Notes: a model not told the origin generated them from the sequence alone. Counted from the first letter of the stretch, positions 27,135 through 36,336 are shown. The stretch: 64,000 bases of DNA from Pirellulaceae bacterium (GCA_020852965.1 JADYZV010000094.1:1-64000); one strand, 5' to 3'. Made by a program: numbers and translations.

Positions 27135-28466
27135 ATGATGTTCAAATCCACTATGGCATTCGTCGGCTTGCTGTTCATTGCGCAATCTGCATTAGCTCAA
27201 AAACCTACCCGCGAGCAAAAGGTACGAGCCGATAAAGCGGAGGTCGAAGCGGAAGGCTTTTGGCTTTATAACGATCTCGATAAAGCCTACCAGTTGGCGC
27301 GCGAGTCAGGCAAGCCGATTTTGGTTACGCTGCGCTGTATTCCCTGCGAAGAGTGTGTCAAGTTGGATGATGATTTGGTAGATACCGATCCCGTCATTCG
27401 CCCGCTTTTGGAGCAATTCGTGTGCGTACGTATTGTCGGTACGAACGGATTGGACCTCAACACATTTCAGTACGATACCGATCAATCGTTCGCTCTGTTT
27501 ATGCTCAACGCGGACAAAACCATCTATGGTCGATTCGGCACGCGTTCGCACCGTACCGATTGGATTGGAGATGTGTCGCTCGACGGCATGGCGCGCGCCT
27601 TGGAAGGCGCACTTGCTCTACACAAGCAGTACCCAAACAACAAAGCTTCGTTGATTGGCAAGACGGGAAAGCCTCTTGAATTCGACGCGCCGGAAAAATA
27701 CCCGGCGCTAAGTGGAAAATACACCGATCGACTGAATTACTCGGGTGACGTTGTCAAGAGTTGCATCCACTGCCATCAAATCGGCGACGCGCGACGCGAC
27801 TTTTACTGGGAACAATCGCAGCCCATTCCGGAGCAGATTCTCTTCCCCTATCCACATCCCAAAGCGGTGGGCATGATTCTCGATCCCGACCAACGAGCCA
27901 CAGTAAAAGATATTATCGCTGGCTCTCCAGCCGCTGCCTCGGGATTGCTGCCTGGTGACGAAATTGTGCTGATGAACGGTCAGCCTTTACTTTCGATGGC
28001 CGACGTCCAGTGGATACTGCATCATGTTCCCGCCGAAGGAGGAGAGGTAGCATTGAGGGTTCGTCGCGACGGCGAGGTTATCACTGCATTATTGGCGCTC
28101 GGCAGCGGTTGGCGCCAGGCAGATGATATCTCGTGGCGAGTCTCTTCCTGGGGCATGCGCGGCATCGCAACCGGCGGCTTGAGCTTGAAAACCCTTGCCG
28201 ACGACGAAAAGCAAGCCCTTGGGATCGAAGGAGCAATGGCACTTCGCATCACACACGTTGGGCAATACAACAAGCATGCAACAGCTAAACGCGCTGGCTT
28301 TCAAGTCGACGACATACTGATTTCCTATGACGGTCGCACCGATCTCCGGCGCGAAGCAGACGTGTTTGCCTATGTCGGCCGAAATCTCAAGCACGGCGAT
28401 GTAGTCGATGTCGAAATCCTGCGTAGTGGCAAACACCATCAGCTAACTCTACCGATTCAGGAATAG
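27135..28466 (+). CDS. secreted thioredoxin-fold / c-heme / PDZ protein
   Basis: 443 residues. Signal peptide 1-21 (SALAQ). Residues about 40-165 look like a thioredoxin-fold domain with the redox motif CIPC (Cys68, Cys71; Cys74 close by) after GKPILVTLR. Next comes a c-type heme site CIHCH (Cys210, Cys213, His214). Two PDZ domains follow: about 255-330 (GSPAAASGLLPGDEIVLMNG) and about 360-440 (ATAKRAGFQVDDILISYDGR). No protease domain is present. The protein could sense or transfer electrons in the periplasm and bind partners through its PDZ domains; the exact job is unknown. Single gene, converging on the hydrolase gene with a family A hairpin between. Confidence 0.83.
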   Translation: MMFKSTMAFVGLLFIAQSALAQKPTREQKVRADKAEVEAEGFWLYNDLDKAYQLARESGKPILVTLRCIPCEECVKLDDDLVDTDPVIRPLLEQFVCVRIVGTNGLDLNTFQYDTDQSFALFMLNADKTIYGRFGTRSHRTDWIGDVSLDGMARALEGALALHKQYPNNKASLIGKTGKPLEFDAPEKYPALSGKYTDRLNYSGDVVKSCIHCHQIGDARRDFYWEQSQPIPEQILFPYPHPKAVGMILDPDQRATVKDIIAGSPAAASGLLPGDEIVLMNGQPLLSMADVQWILHHVPAEGGEVALRVRRDGEVITALLALGSGWRQADDISWRVSSWGMRGIATGGLSLKTLADDEKQALGIEGAMALRITHVGQYNKHATAKRAGFQVDDILISYDGRTDLRREADVFAYVGRNLKHGDVVDVEILRSGKHHQLTLPIQE

Positions 28467-28511
28467 CGCGACTGGTGCGACCGCGACTGAAATGTTTTGC
28501 TTATATCGAAG

Positions 28512-28579
28512 GTAGTGGACGAGGTTACGAGTCCCGTTTGGATCGTTAACCGTTAGGGACTCGTAACCTCGTCCACTAC
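28512..28579. repeat. family A palindrome, perfect 24-base arms
   Basis: Arms 28512-28535 and 28556-28579 are exact inverse complements (the left begins GTAGTGGACGAGGTTACGAG) with a 20-base loop. It lies between convergent genes, 46 bases from one stop and 34 from the other, an ideal place for a two-way terminator. There is no U-tract, so Rho-independent action would be non-standard. This is the type copy of family A. Confidence 0.95.
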
Positions 28580-28612
28580 GACTAACCCCAAAAATCAAAT
28601 TTGGTTGAAGCG

Positions 28613-30682
28613 CTACGATTCAATCTGCGTCAACTTTGGCAACGCGGCGTAGCAGTCGGGCATGTCGAAGTGGCTGAGAACATCTAACGGCAGATAAGCT
28701 AACGGCATGTCGTAGTCTTCGTCGATCGCCAGCGAATGAAAAGATTCCAACGCTCGATTGAGCGTTACCGACGAGACGCAATCACCCAGCATACTCTGAC
28801 TGAGCACCACTGCCAGGCTTGCTGAAATCGCGCCCCAACCACTGGCAATGATTTCAATCTGTTCGTGGCCAAACGACTTCATCCATTGCAACACTCGGAG
28901 TACATCCCAAGTCTTTTGACCGAGATATGAGCGATCGAGCATGAGTCCATGTATGGCGTAGAAGTAGTCGCATCCATAGGGATCATCAAAACTGTTGAAT
29001 CCGCAGGTGTTGGGACGCGATTCACCAATGCCGCGAACGTCGCATGCGAAGACTGGCGTCTCTGGCCGACCGGTAATCAACTTACGCAGCCAATCTTCGT
29101 CACGCAACTCCTGATCGCTCGATCGATGCGACACATACAAGACGGCTGTTCGCACGTCCTGCGGTGGCCGACTGTAATGCGGCGCATCCGTTAGCATATA
29201 GCTCAGCGCAAACACACCAGGCTCGGTTTCCACAGCGTAGGTCGTGCTAGAGCGACGAGGGTATTGGCGATTTCCGATGTTGCGCAAAATGCGATAGTCG
29301 GGTGGTTCGTTCGGCAAGTTGGGCGCGACATTGAGCACCTGCTGGATGAGCTTCGGCAACTGGCCACTGTCAACTTGGGCACGTTGTTTTTGTAACAGCA
29401 GAGCTTTGTCGCGAGTCATGCTAAAGACGGTGGCAGGCTGCGCGGTGGCAACTTGTCCTGATGGCGTGCATTGCAGCGTTTCGTCCGTTTCGATGACGAT
29501 CTCCGGTTCGCGCTCGGCGTCCGAGACTCCCGTGATGCGATTGAACCAGCCATACATGGCCTCTCGATTCTCGATCGAGTAACCATGATCCGTGGGGCCG
29601 GTATGCAGCGCGATGTTGTCAGGTTTCCCTAATAGCGTGTACAGTCGCTTTAGTCGCTTAAACGCTTCTTCACCGCCACGGACATCGAAGTAATCTCGCT
29701 CTTTGGTAAGGATCACGATCGGCTTGGGCGCCATGGCAGCCAGGAAGTCTTCATGCTCCAATCCCAGCGCCAGCGCATGCGGCGGGCACTGCTCGGTATC
29801 GGCGGGCAATTCGTTCTCCGCGTTATGTAGGAACGTGGTTACGAAGCAGGCGGGCGCGGCCATAGTCCATCGCGACTCGACGCCGCACAACCAGGTCGTC
29901 ATAGTGCCACCACCTGAATTACCCGTCACACCGACGTGTTGTGGATCGACTTCCTCGCGAGTCAACAAGTAGTCGAGCGCGCGAATGCCATCCCAGGCTC
30001 GCCACATTCCGAAAAAGTCGCCGACCAAAAATTGTTGATTGCCCGCGTGAATGTGTTCGCGGACGCCTACGCCATATTTCGATTTGACTTGGCCATCTTT
30101 GCTAACCATATATTGCAGACGCTCTCCTTGACCAATAGGGTCGTATATTAAGCAGGCGTAGCCTTGCAGTGCGAGTCCCTGCGCAAATGACTGATAGGCG
30201 CCTGCCGCTTTGCCATTGTCGGAGTGACCGCAGGTTCCCACCACCGCAGGCACTTTTCCAGGTCGCTTGGGCAAGTATAGATTGGCAGTGACCGGAAAGT
30301 TCGGGCGGCTATCGAAGATGACCTTTTCAATGCGGTATTGGTCGCGCTCAATGACACCAGTCACTCGCGCGTTTAAGTCTGTCTTTTCCGGATGTGGGCC
30401 AAAGCAGAGTGCGATTTTCTCGCGAACCGATTGCACGTATCGTTCGGCATCGCTGCGAGTCTGCAGGCGTTCCTTCGCTTCGACTGAGCGATCGTGAGCG
30501 GCAGTGACCCGCTCGACCAAGAACTCTTGCATCATCCGCGGAAAGCGATCGAGCGCAGGAAGGGTCTGAGCAGAGCTGTCTTGTGCCAACAACTCTGAGT
30601 TTGACAAGTCGGCTAGTGCCAGCGCGGAAAGTGAACCGGCGAGCGTTTGAGCGAATGCGCGGCGATGGAAATGGAAAGGCAT
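28613..30682 (-). CDS. secreted alpha/beta hydrolase, acetylxylan-esterase-like
   Basis: 689 residues from the ATG at 30682; a longer frame to 30970 would run across the rmlB stop and a palindrome. The start resembles a twin-arginine leader (HRRAFAQTLAGSL). The first half is an alpha/beta hydrolase with nucleophile Ser256 in GNSGGG, an acid in YFDVRGGEEA and His in TDHGYS, as in the acetyl-xylan esterase group. The second half (about 430-689) looks like another hydrolase core (FACDVRGIGESRPNT), but its nucleophile elbow reads IIASGWGAIS, with no G-x-S-x-G, so it is probably inactive. Likely deacetylates a polysaccharide or similar ester. Confidence 0.8.
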   Translation of the reverse strand: MPFHFHRRAFAQTLAGSLSALALADLSNSELLAQDSSAQTLPALDRFPRMMQEFLVERVTAAHDRSVEAKERLQTRSDAERYVQSVREKIALCFGPHPEKTDLNARVTGVIERDQYRIEKVIFDSRPNFPVTANLYLPKRPGKVPAVVGTCGHSDNGKAAGAYQSFAQGLALQGYACLIYDPIGQGERLQYMVSKDGQVKSKYGVGVREHIHAGNQQFLVGDFFGMWRAWDGIRALDYLLTREEVDPQHVGVTGNSGGGTMTTWLCGVESRWTMAAPACFVTTFLHNAENELPADTEQCPPHALALGLEHEDFLAAMAPKPIVILTKERDYFDVRGGEEAFKRLKRLYTLLGKPDNIALHTGPTDHGYSIENREAMYGWFNRITGVSDAEREPEIVIETDETLQCTPSGQVATAQPATVFSMTRDKALLLQKQRAQVDSGQLPKLIQQVLNVAPNLPNEPPDYRILRNIGNRQYPRRSSTTYAVETEPGVFALSYMLTDAPHYSRPPQDVRTAVLYVSHRSSDQELRDEDWLRKLITGRPETPVFACDVRGIGESRPNTCGFNSFDDPYGCDYFYAIHGLMLDRSYLGQKTWDVLRVLQWMKSFGHEQIEIIASGWGAISASLAVVLSQSMLGDCVSSVTLNRALESFHSLAIDEDYDMPLAYLPLDVLSHFDMPDCYAALPKLTQIES

Positions 30683-30744
30683 GGCGGGTCTCGACTGGAG
30701 GATAGTAGAATACGGCAGGTGTAAGCATTTGCATTGTAGTCGAC

Positions 30745-30810
30745 AATGTGGCTCGACGCTCCGCGTCGTGAGTTCTATTAGCGACACCGACGCGGAGCGT
30801 CGGGCCACAT
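30745..30810. repeat. family B palindrome, complete copy
   Basis: Left part AATGTGGCTCGACGCTCCGC, right part GACGCGGAGCGTCGGGCCAC, inverse complements with a short loop. The copy ends 2 bases from the stop codon of rmlB (minus strand). Confidence 0.9.
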
Positions 30811-30812
30811 GA

Positions 30813-31850
30813 TTACCCGAGTCCCGCACGCCGAAACGCGGCCGGCCGAACTTCAGCCACCCAGGCCTCGTTATCAAGATACCATTGCACCGTCGAACGC
30901 AAGCCATCGGCAAACTGGTTCGTGGGCGACCAATCCAACTCTGCACGTAGCTTAGTCGTATCCATTGCATAGCGCCGGTCGTGGCCTGGACGGTCCGCCA
31001 CGTGCGTGATCAGCTCGCGCATGCTGCCTGAGTCGCGACCCGTGGCTTCCGCAACATAATCGCAGATCGCCTGCACAACTTGTAGATTCGTCAGTTCGCT
31101 GCCTCCACCAACATTGAAGACATCGCCCACTGTGCCACTTTCCAACACGCGCTCTATCGCGCTGCAATGGTCGTCGACGTGCAACCAATCGCGAACTTGC
31201 AGTCCATCGCCGTAGACGGGGAGCGGTCGCTGCTCGATGGCGTTGAGGATCATTAGCGGAATCAACTTTTCAGGGAATTGGTAAGCCCCATACGTGTTCG
31301 AGCCACAAGTTGTTAAGACTGGCAAGCCATAGGTCCGATAGAATGCGCGCACGAAGTGATCTGAGGCTGCCTTGGATGCCGCATAGGGCGAGTTGGGTGC
31401 ATATCCTGAAGACTCGTCAAATGCACCGCTGGCTCCAGTTGAACCATAGACCTCGTCGGTCGAGACATGCAGGAAGCGGAATTTCCGCTGCGCGACCGCG
31501 TCGAGTTCCCGCCAGTAGGCCAGTGCCGCAGTCAGCAAACTAACAGTCCCCAACACGTTGGTTTGCGCGAACACTCCCAGTGCGTCGATGGAACGATCCA
31601 CATGACTCTCCGCCGCAAAATTGACGGCGGTCGTGCAGGCGTGTCGCTGCAGCAAGTCAAGCATCGCCGATTGATCGCCGATATCCAACTGCGAGAACGA
31701 GACACCATCAGTCCGCAGCGGCTGGTCGATCGACGACAGATTGCCTGCGTAAGTCAGTTTGTCGACCAAACACAGTTTGCGCCCTTGGGCAGCTTGTCGC
31801 CGAGTAAAACAACTACCGATAAAACCCGCCGCTCCCGTTACCATCCACAT
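30813..31850 (-). CDS. rmlB: dTDP-glucose 4,6-dehydratase
   Basis: 345 residues, normal length. It oxidises and dehydrates dTDP-glucose to dTDP-4-keto-6-deoxyglucose for rhamnose and related sugars; cytosolic. Seen: NAD-binding TGAAGFIGS near the N-terminus, the STDEVYGS loop with catalytic Asp-Glu, and the SDR Tyr-Lys pair in SPYAASKAASDHF. The RmlB-type regions NTYGAYQFPEKLIPLMI and VRDWLHVDDHC support this over other 4,6-dehydratases. rmlA, rmlC and rmlD are not nearby, so this copy is isolated. Its stop abuts a family B palindrome; a family C element lies upstream of its start. Confidence 0.95.
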   Translation of the reverse strand: MWMVTGAAGFIGSCFTRRQAAQGRKLCLVDKLTYAGNLSSIDQPLRTDGVSFSQLDIGDQSAMLDLLQRHACTTAVNFAAESHVDRSIDALGVFAQTNVLGTVSLLTAALAYWRELDAVAQRKFRFLHVSTDEVYGSTGASGAFDESSGYAPNSPYAASKAASDHFVRAFYRTYGLPVLTTCGSNTYGAYQFPEKLIPLMILNAIEQRPLPVYGDGLQVRDWLHVDDHCSAIERVLESGTVGDVFNVGGGSELTNLQVVQAICDYVAEATGRDSGSMRELITHVADRPGHDRRYAMDTTKLRAELDWSPTNQFADGLRSTVQWYLDNEAWVAEVRPAAFRRAGLG

Positions 31851-32200
31851 GCGTCAGTCGCCCATCTTTCTTTCATAAATTAATAAAAGTCTATTGTGTT
31901 TCGCTGATGAACAGCCGCAACGGTTCACACGAGTGGTCTGGCATTTCTCTATCCGTGCACCGGCCTTGCCATCCGTGCGAGGCAATGACATGAAGCCCGA
32001 GCACGGATAGCAAAGCCGGCGCACGGATAGTAGAGGCAGAAAGCTATCTTACACGCTTCCTCAGATCTTTGCTTTGCCAAACTCAACAATATAGATTAGC
32101 TGTTTTGGCGCTTGCCACGGTTCACGCATCACAATACAGCCGTGCCCAATGATCTCAATGATTATTTCTTTGCATTTGCTATCCAACAACGGAGCGCGGT
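31851..32200. other. intergenic region with a family C element and prepilin-like remnant
   Basis: About 350 bases. Besides the family C element at 31951-32028, the last 35 bases translate in another frame to FAFAIQQRSAV, which resembles the end of a prepilin leader (AIQQARxAAR) normally preceding the protein encoded at 32201. Otherwise no gene is seen. Confidence 0.45.
31951..32028. repeat. family C palindrome, complete copy
   Basis: Left arm 31951-31978 (ATCCGTGCACCGGCCTTGCC and onwards) and right arm 32001-32028 (GCACGGATAGCAAAGCCGGC and onwards) are inverse complements with a few mismatches and a 22-base loop. It lies about 100 bases before the rmlB start. Confidence 0.9.
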
Positions 32201-32896
32201 ATGTCTTGCAGCAACAACCTCAAGCAGATTGGACTTGCCCTGCACAACTACGAACGGACTTATCACACCCTGCCGCTTGCTGTAGAAACTGACTCCGATG
32301 GCAAATTGTGGCGTAGCTGGCGATCGCAAATATATCCACATTTCATGGAACAATCGTCTATGTTCTACGATGTAAATACTAGTTGGGATTCACCGATGAA
32401 CATGCGCTTGCTCAATGGCACACCCGTGCCAATGGGGAGTAAAGGTGGAGCCACGTTCATGGCCACAATTCCACGACACCCATGGGCGTTCACATGTCCA
32501 AGTTGTCGTTTAAATAATCGAGCCGGAATCAACTACGTGGTTGTGTCGGGAGAATTGACCGCGTTTCCAAAATCAAAATGCGTTAAGCCATCTGACATCA
32601 AGGATGGGTTGGAAAACACGATTCTTGTCGTTGAATCAATCACATTTACTCCAGACTGGACAGAACCACGCGACCTGGAATTTGAAACGATGAGCCTCCA
32701 AGTTAACGCGAAGAATGAACTGTCCATATCGAGCGTTCACCCTCGCGGACCACTTGTGTGCTTTGCCGATGCGGCAGTGTATCATGTCTCCGAGAAAGCC
32801 ACGGAAACTGAATTGAAGGCGATGCTAACGATCGCAGGGAATGAAAACATAGTCCGCCAGAACCTAGTATCACGCGGCGTTTTGGTCCGCTACTAA
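32201..32896 (+). pseudogene. DUF1559 protein lacking its prepilin leader
   Basis: The 231 residues open with MSCSNNLKQIGLALHNYER, the block that in intact DUF1559 proteins follows a type IV prepilin-like leader and membrane helix. Here the leader and helix are missing: upstream in frame there is a stop at 32159, and a leader-like trace (AIQQRSA) lies in a different frame just before the ATG. The rest (GINYVVVSGELTAF, SDIKDGLENTILVVES, FADAAVYHVSEKATE) is a recognisable but short DUF1559 domain. Without the leader the protein could not be exported by the usual route, so a decayed gene is most likely; a cytosolic product cannot be excluded. It opens the accessory stretch. Confidence 0.65.
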
Positions 32897-32922
32897 CGCT
32901 GCCGTCGACTGCGAATGCCTAT

Positions 32923-32959
32923 AATGTGGCTCGACGCTCCGCGTCGTGAGTCCTGCTCA
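32923..32959. repeat. family B palindrome, half copy
   Basis: AATGTGGCTCGACGCTCCGC followed by GTCGTGAGTCCTGCT, the left half of the family as at 34376; the right half is missing. It starts 27 bases after the DUF1559 stop and leads into the next gene. Confidence 0.8.
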
Positions 32960-32977
32960 TCAATCGCGATCAATACC

Positions 32978-33454
32978 ATGACTGAAACGGACGCATACGA
33001 AACAGTTTACCGCTTTGCTGCATTCAGCGCTCGTGGGATGGTCGTACTACGCCATGATGAGGTCTATGTTAAGACTCGAACACACCTTGGATGGTGGGAG
33101 CAGACGATACCACTCTCAGAATTGAAGCCGGCCTATTGTAAGCTCTCTGCCACAACGGAAATCTTTTTTGGGGCGTGCATTTTTGCAATCTCTTTCATCG
33201 TTATCGGCGCATGTGGATTATTTTCGGTTCTCGCGACGATTTCACAGAGAACCACCTACGGAGCTATCCTGCTTTTTGGAATTGCTGCGGTTTGGTATTT
33301 GTTGAAACACCGAAGATCAGACTGGATTATTTTTAACGCATTCGGCGGTAGTGCTCGCGTCGGGTATACTCGCCAAGGACCCGACTCGCAAGAATGCGAC
33401 ACGTTTACTCAGCGACTTGTAGACGCAATCCGTGGGGCACAAATTGAGCTATGA
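32978..33454 (+). CDS. hypothetical protein with two membrane helices
   Basis: 158 residues from the ATG at 32978; an upstream in-frame ATG lies before the family B half element and would read through it, so it is unlikely. The N-terminal 60 residues are polar and beta-like (VVLRHDEVYVKTRTHLGWW). Two hydrophobic helices follow (IFFGACIFAISFIVIGACG and AILLFGIAAVWYLL), then a short soluble end. The layout, a PH-like fold plus a helix pair, resembles small bacterial membrane proteins of unknown function. No family recognised. It converges on the DUF4365/HicA-like pair. Confidence 0.55.
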   Translation: MTETDAYETVYRFAAFSARGMVVLRHDEVYVKTRTHLGWWEQTIPLSELKPAYCKLSATTEIFFGACIFAISFIVIGACGLFSVLATISQRTTYGAILLFGIAAVWYLLKHRRSDWIIFNAFGGSARVGYTRQGPDSQECDTFTQRLVDAIRGAQIEL

Positions 33455-33721
33455 CGCAAGCGGTAGTTTGCCAGCCCGGAATTGTTCGAGTGTTTTCTCG
33501 TCTGCAATACCTTGGTATTCGAGCCGGACAATGATGGAAAGTAGGTCGGCAGGGCGAACAGAGTGCCCGTTTTCAGGAACAGTAATCGCAACGATGGTGT
33601 CGCTTTCCTGGTGTTTGAGTATCAGCGATGTGTCTGGGTTTCCAACTTCTTCGAAGCCAATTCCTTTGAGGAAGTGTTTCAATCCTTGGAAGTCTATATC
33701 GTTCTCATTGGCGTCGTCCAT
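33449..33721 (-). CDS. small HicA-like protein
   Basis: 90 residues. GGAGGG lies 6 bases before the ATG at 33721, and the start overlaps the end of the DUF4365 gene by 17 bases, so the two are translated together. The order LKHFLKGIGFEEV, SLILKHQES, ITVPENGHSVRPADLLSIIV follows the HicA toxin pattern (GF..., hydrophobic strand, VPxH, LxxIL), but the catalytic His of HicA is absent; LILKH lacks the GSHxxF core. It could be a partner or antitoxin-like protein rather than an active RNase. Call rests on weak similarity. Confidence 0.5.
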   Translation of the reverse strand: MDDANENDIDFQGLKHFLKGIGFEEVGNPDTSLILKHQESDTIVAITVPENGHSVRPADLLSIIVRLEYQGIADEKTLEQFRAGKLPLAS

Positions 33722-34226
33722 CTTTTTTCCCTCCGGTTCGTTTATTTGCTTCCACCGCCGACAACGACTTTGATCGAAACAAGTCAATTGCGTCCAATGT
33801 CAGACAGTTCAAAGTGGGTACGTGTACGTTGATGGTCTGTTGGTCAAAATCAATCCCTTCGGAATTCTGGCTAACGTACTCTTGGACATCCACCCAGAAC
33901 GCCCTGTTTTCAATTGCGTTGTAGACCACCAGTATAAACGGATAGTACTCCATCGACCAATAGTGAAGATCGCTGGATTTAATGCTAATGGAGATGAATT
34001 TTCCACTGCTAATCAGCTTCAATCGCTGCGACGCCTTAAGCTGAAATCGAACTTCCCCATTCTCAAGCTCTCCGTTTTCGGCAAAATGGAACATCGTGAC
34101 GTCAACGCCATAGTCGCGCGAGGGACGCCTCAATAAATGGCCTCGTATAAGCACTAACTGTTCAAGGAAGTTTTCGCTCAGGTCTTCGATGACGTGTTCA
34201 CGTGTCCTTCGTATGCGAATTGGCAT
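33705..34226 (-). CDS. DUF4365 domain protein
   Basis: 173 residues, cytosolic. The helix with Glu residues near the start, then RDYGVDVTMF, then VRFQLKAS, and later LHYWSMEYYPFILVVYN, match the DUF4365 layout. The D-x-G-x-D followed by Q-x-K resembles the metal site of PD-(D/E)xK nucleases, so a nuclease-like fold is plausible; activity is not shown. DUF4365 domains often occur in accessory, defence-associated loci, and here the gene overlaps a HicA-like small gene in a decaying accessory stretch. Reads as a two-gene unit. Confidence 0.7.
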   Translation of the reverse strand: MPIRIRRTREHVIEDLSENFLEQLVLIRGHLLRRPSRDYGVDVTMFHFAENGELENGEVRFQLKASQRLKLISSGKFISISIKSSDLHYWSMEYYPFILVVYNAIENRAFWVDVQEYVSQNSEGIDFDQQTINVHVPTLNCLTLDAIDLFRSKSLSAVEANKRTGGKKDGRRQ

Positions 34227-34375
34227 GTCCCGCCCCCTGTGTAATGCTTAGTGAGAATGTCCACTCGCAAAATCATTAGTGTGCGATTAGGGTAGATTAG
34301 TGCTCTTTACTTATCCGAACACTAGCTGCAATTGTCTTTCGAACTGTCTGGCGGAGAACTCACGACTAGCGCAAA

Positions 34376-34442
34376 TAATGTGGCTCGACGCTCCGCGTCG
34401 TGAGTCCTGCTAGCAACACCGACGCGGAGCGTCGGGCCACAT
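34376..34442. repeat. family B palindrome, complete copy
   Basis: AATGTGGCTCGACGCTCCGC and onwards to GACGCGGAGCGTCGGGCCAC then ATT. The element ends exactly at the stop codon (34443) of the next minus-strand gene. Confidence 0.93.
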
Positions 34443-35867
34443 TCAAGATTTTGTAAAACTGTAGAGCGCAGCGTCGGTACGGATGTAGAATATGCCGTCG
34501 GCAATGACTGGTGTGGCCATCACCCGTTCGCCAAAATCGTACGAAGATAAGATCTTCCCCTCCGGTCCCGACTCGAGTACCGTCATTACGCCACTCTCGC
34601 TGATCAGGTAGACCTTGCCGTCGCCGGCCACGAGCGATGCATAGTAGTTGCCTCGCCCGGCGGCTCGCAGTTGCTGCAACATCTGGCCGTTGTTGATGTC
34701 GAGCAGGGTCACGATACCGCTATCCTTGACCATCGTCATTACACCATCGTAGACCACCGAGCTGGGAACCGTTGGCAGCCCTCGGTTATAGCTCCATTGA
34801 ACATGCTGTGGGTCGAGGCTACCGCGCGTGCCAGGAACTAGGGCGACAGCTACGTTCTGAGCACGTTCGAACACCGCCGCATGGCGAGCCCACTCTTGTT
34901 CGTCCAACTGCTGATCTTGATTTAAGTCGATTCTGAAAAATCGCTCTAAGACGGGACTCGCCGGCGGCAGTTCGTCTTTGGCGACTAATCCATTTTGATT
35001 CTTGTCATATTGTGCCAGGGCCTGAGCGAAAGGCTCCATGGAAATGCGTTCGCCTGGATCGCCACCCGGTGTCCAGGAGGCCGAGTAAATCCGGCCATCG
35101 TGAATGACCGGAGTACAATCGACGATGCGCGATAAGCCATTGAACCACCACAACTTCTCTCCCGTGGCTGAATCGTAGGCAGCTAATTGTAGGGCACCAG
35201 CCACGACGACTTGTTTGGCGCCGTCGCGTTCCAAAACAATGGGGGTCGAGTAGCTACGCGTGGCTTCGCTACGATCTGCCCGCCAAACGGTCTCGCCACT
35301 AGTTTGATCCAGAGCGATGATAAAGCTGTCGATATCGTGGTCTGCATTTAGAATGAGTTTGTCATCGACTAGCACCGGCGAGCTGGCTGCGCCAAACTCG
35401 TCTTGAAAAGGCCCCATGGTTTTTTCCCAGAGGAGATTTCCATCGAGATCGTAGCACAGCAGACCATAGCTACCGAAGAAGGTGAAAATTTGCTTGCCAT
35501 TGCAAGCTGGAGTCGCTGTGGCTGGGCTGCCCGTGCTATGAAAGGGCTCGATCGACTCAGTGGGCACCACTTGCTTCCAACGCACTACCCCAGTGGCTCG
35601 GTCCAAACAGACGGTGGCGAGCTCTTTCTCATCAGCTTGAAAAGTGGTAAGCACAATCAAGTCGCCGCACACGCAAGGGGACGAATGCCCAGGAGCCAAG
35701 GTAGTCCGCCACAACTGTTTGGCGTCCACGGAAAAGTCCGCCGGCAATGGTTGTTGGCCTTGCGCCACACCGTGATCGCTTCGAAAGTGCGAAAGCCCTT
35801 GACTCCATGCTGGTAGAGCAAGCAGCCCCAGCGAAACTGCAATGGCTGATAGAATTCGAAATCGCAT
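34443..35867 (-). CDS. secreted PQQ-type propeller with EF-hand insertion
   Basis: 474 residues from the ATG at 35867, which gives a clean signal peptide (MRFRILSAIAVSLGLLALPA, cut at WSQG). Propeller blades include LDRATGVVRWKQV, YDLDGNLLWEKTM, LDQTSGETVWRAD and YDSATGEKLWWFNG. Between blades lie two EF-hand-like calcium loops, DKNQNGLVAKDE (about 288-299) and DLNQDQQLDEQE (about 314-325), as in calcium-stabilised planctomycete propellers. No catalytic residues seen. Single gene; its stop abuts a family B palindrome. Confidence 0.87.
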   Translation of the reverse strand: MRFRILSAIAVSLGLLALPAWSQGLSHFRSDHGVAQGQQPLPADFSVDAKQLWRTTLAPGHSSPCVCGDLIVLTTFQADEKELATVCLDRATGVVRWKQVVPTESIEPFHSTGSPATATPACNGKQIFTFFGSYGLLCYDLDGNLLWEKTMGPFQDEFGAASSPVLVDDKLILNADHDIDSFIIALDQTSGETVWRADRSEATRSYSTPIVLERDGAKQVVVAGALQLAAYDSATGEKLWWFNGLSRIVDCTPVIHDGRIYSASWTPGGDPGERISMEPFAQALAQYDKNQNGLVAKDELPPASPVLERFFRIDLNQDQQLDEQEWARHAAVFERAQNVAVALVPGTRGSLDPQHVQWSYNRGLPTVPSSVVYDGVMTMVKDSGIVTLLDINNGQMLQQLRAAGRGNYYASLVAGDGKVYLISESGVMTVLESGPEGKILSSYDFGERVMATPVIADGIFYIRTDAALYSFTKS

Positions 35868-36336
35868 GAGCACGCCCTCTGAATAAACTACTATTAATCC
35901 TAGACTCGATAAAAGAACCCGCAGGTATCGACTCTGGAATGTAGATTCTAGTTGGTTTGCTGAATTCATGTTGTCAGTTCACCGAACGATGCGCGTGAAT
36001 ATGTTGCTCGGACTGTCGCGAGTGATCGAAGCGACTGGTAGAAAGGCCGATTTGGCGGTGGAACCCGTTCGTGACAGCAAGCTTCGGCGCCGCGATCTTA
36101 CGGTGGAAGCCGCCAACGATTGGCTCCGTAGTTGGCAACCCTCAATGGCTTTGCTAGAAATATGTCGGACCAATCGCGAAACCTGCACTTGAACTTATGG
36201 ATCCGCCAGACGGGTGCTTCGATAGAACGTTTTCCACGTGATATTGATTTCGAGTTTTTGATCCTCTGTTTATTGGCAAGTTGGCTCATAACCACTCGCT
36301 GGCAATTGCTGATTTATTCCTGACAGGAGAGCTCAT
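35868..36336. other. intergenic region, no supported gene
   Basis: About 470 bases between divergent genes. Two short plus-strand open frames (35968-36192 and 36132-36323) lack ribosome sites; the second ends in a hydrophobic stretch (FLILCLLASWLITT) but has no convincing start. Probably decayed sequence. Confidence 0.45.

Noticed and set aside
30683-30970. N-terminal extension of the alpha/beta hydrolase
   Set aside because: It would run through a family B palindrome and into the rmlB coding end; the ATG at 30682 gives a proper export leader.
35968-36192. Possible small gene of 74 codons
   Set aside because: No ribosome site, no protein-like pattern, and antisense to an equally long meaningless frame.
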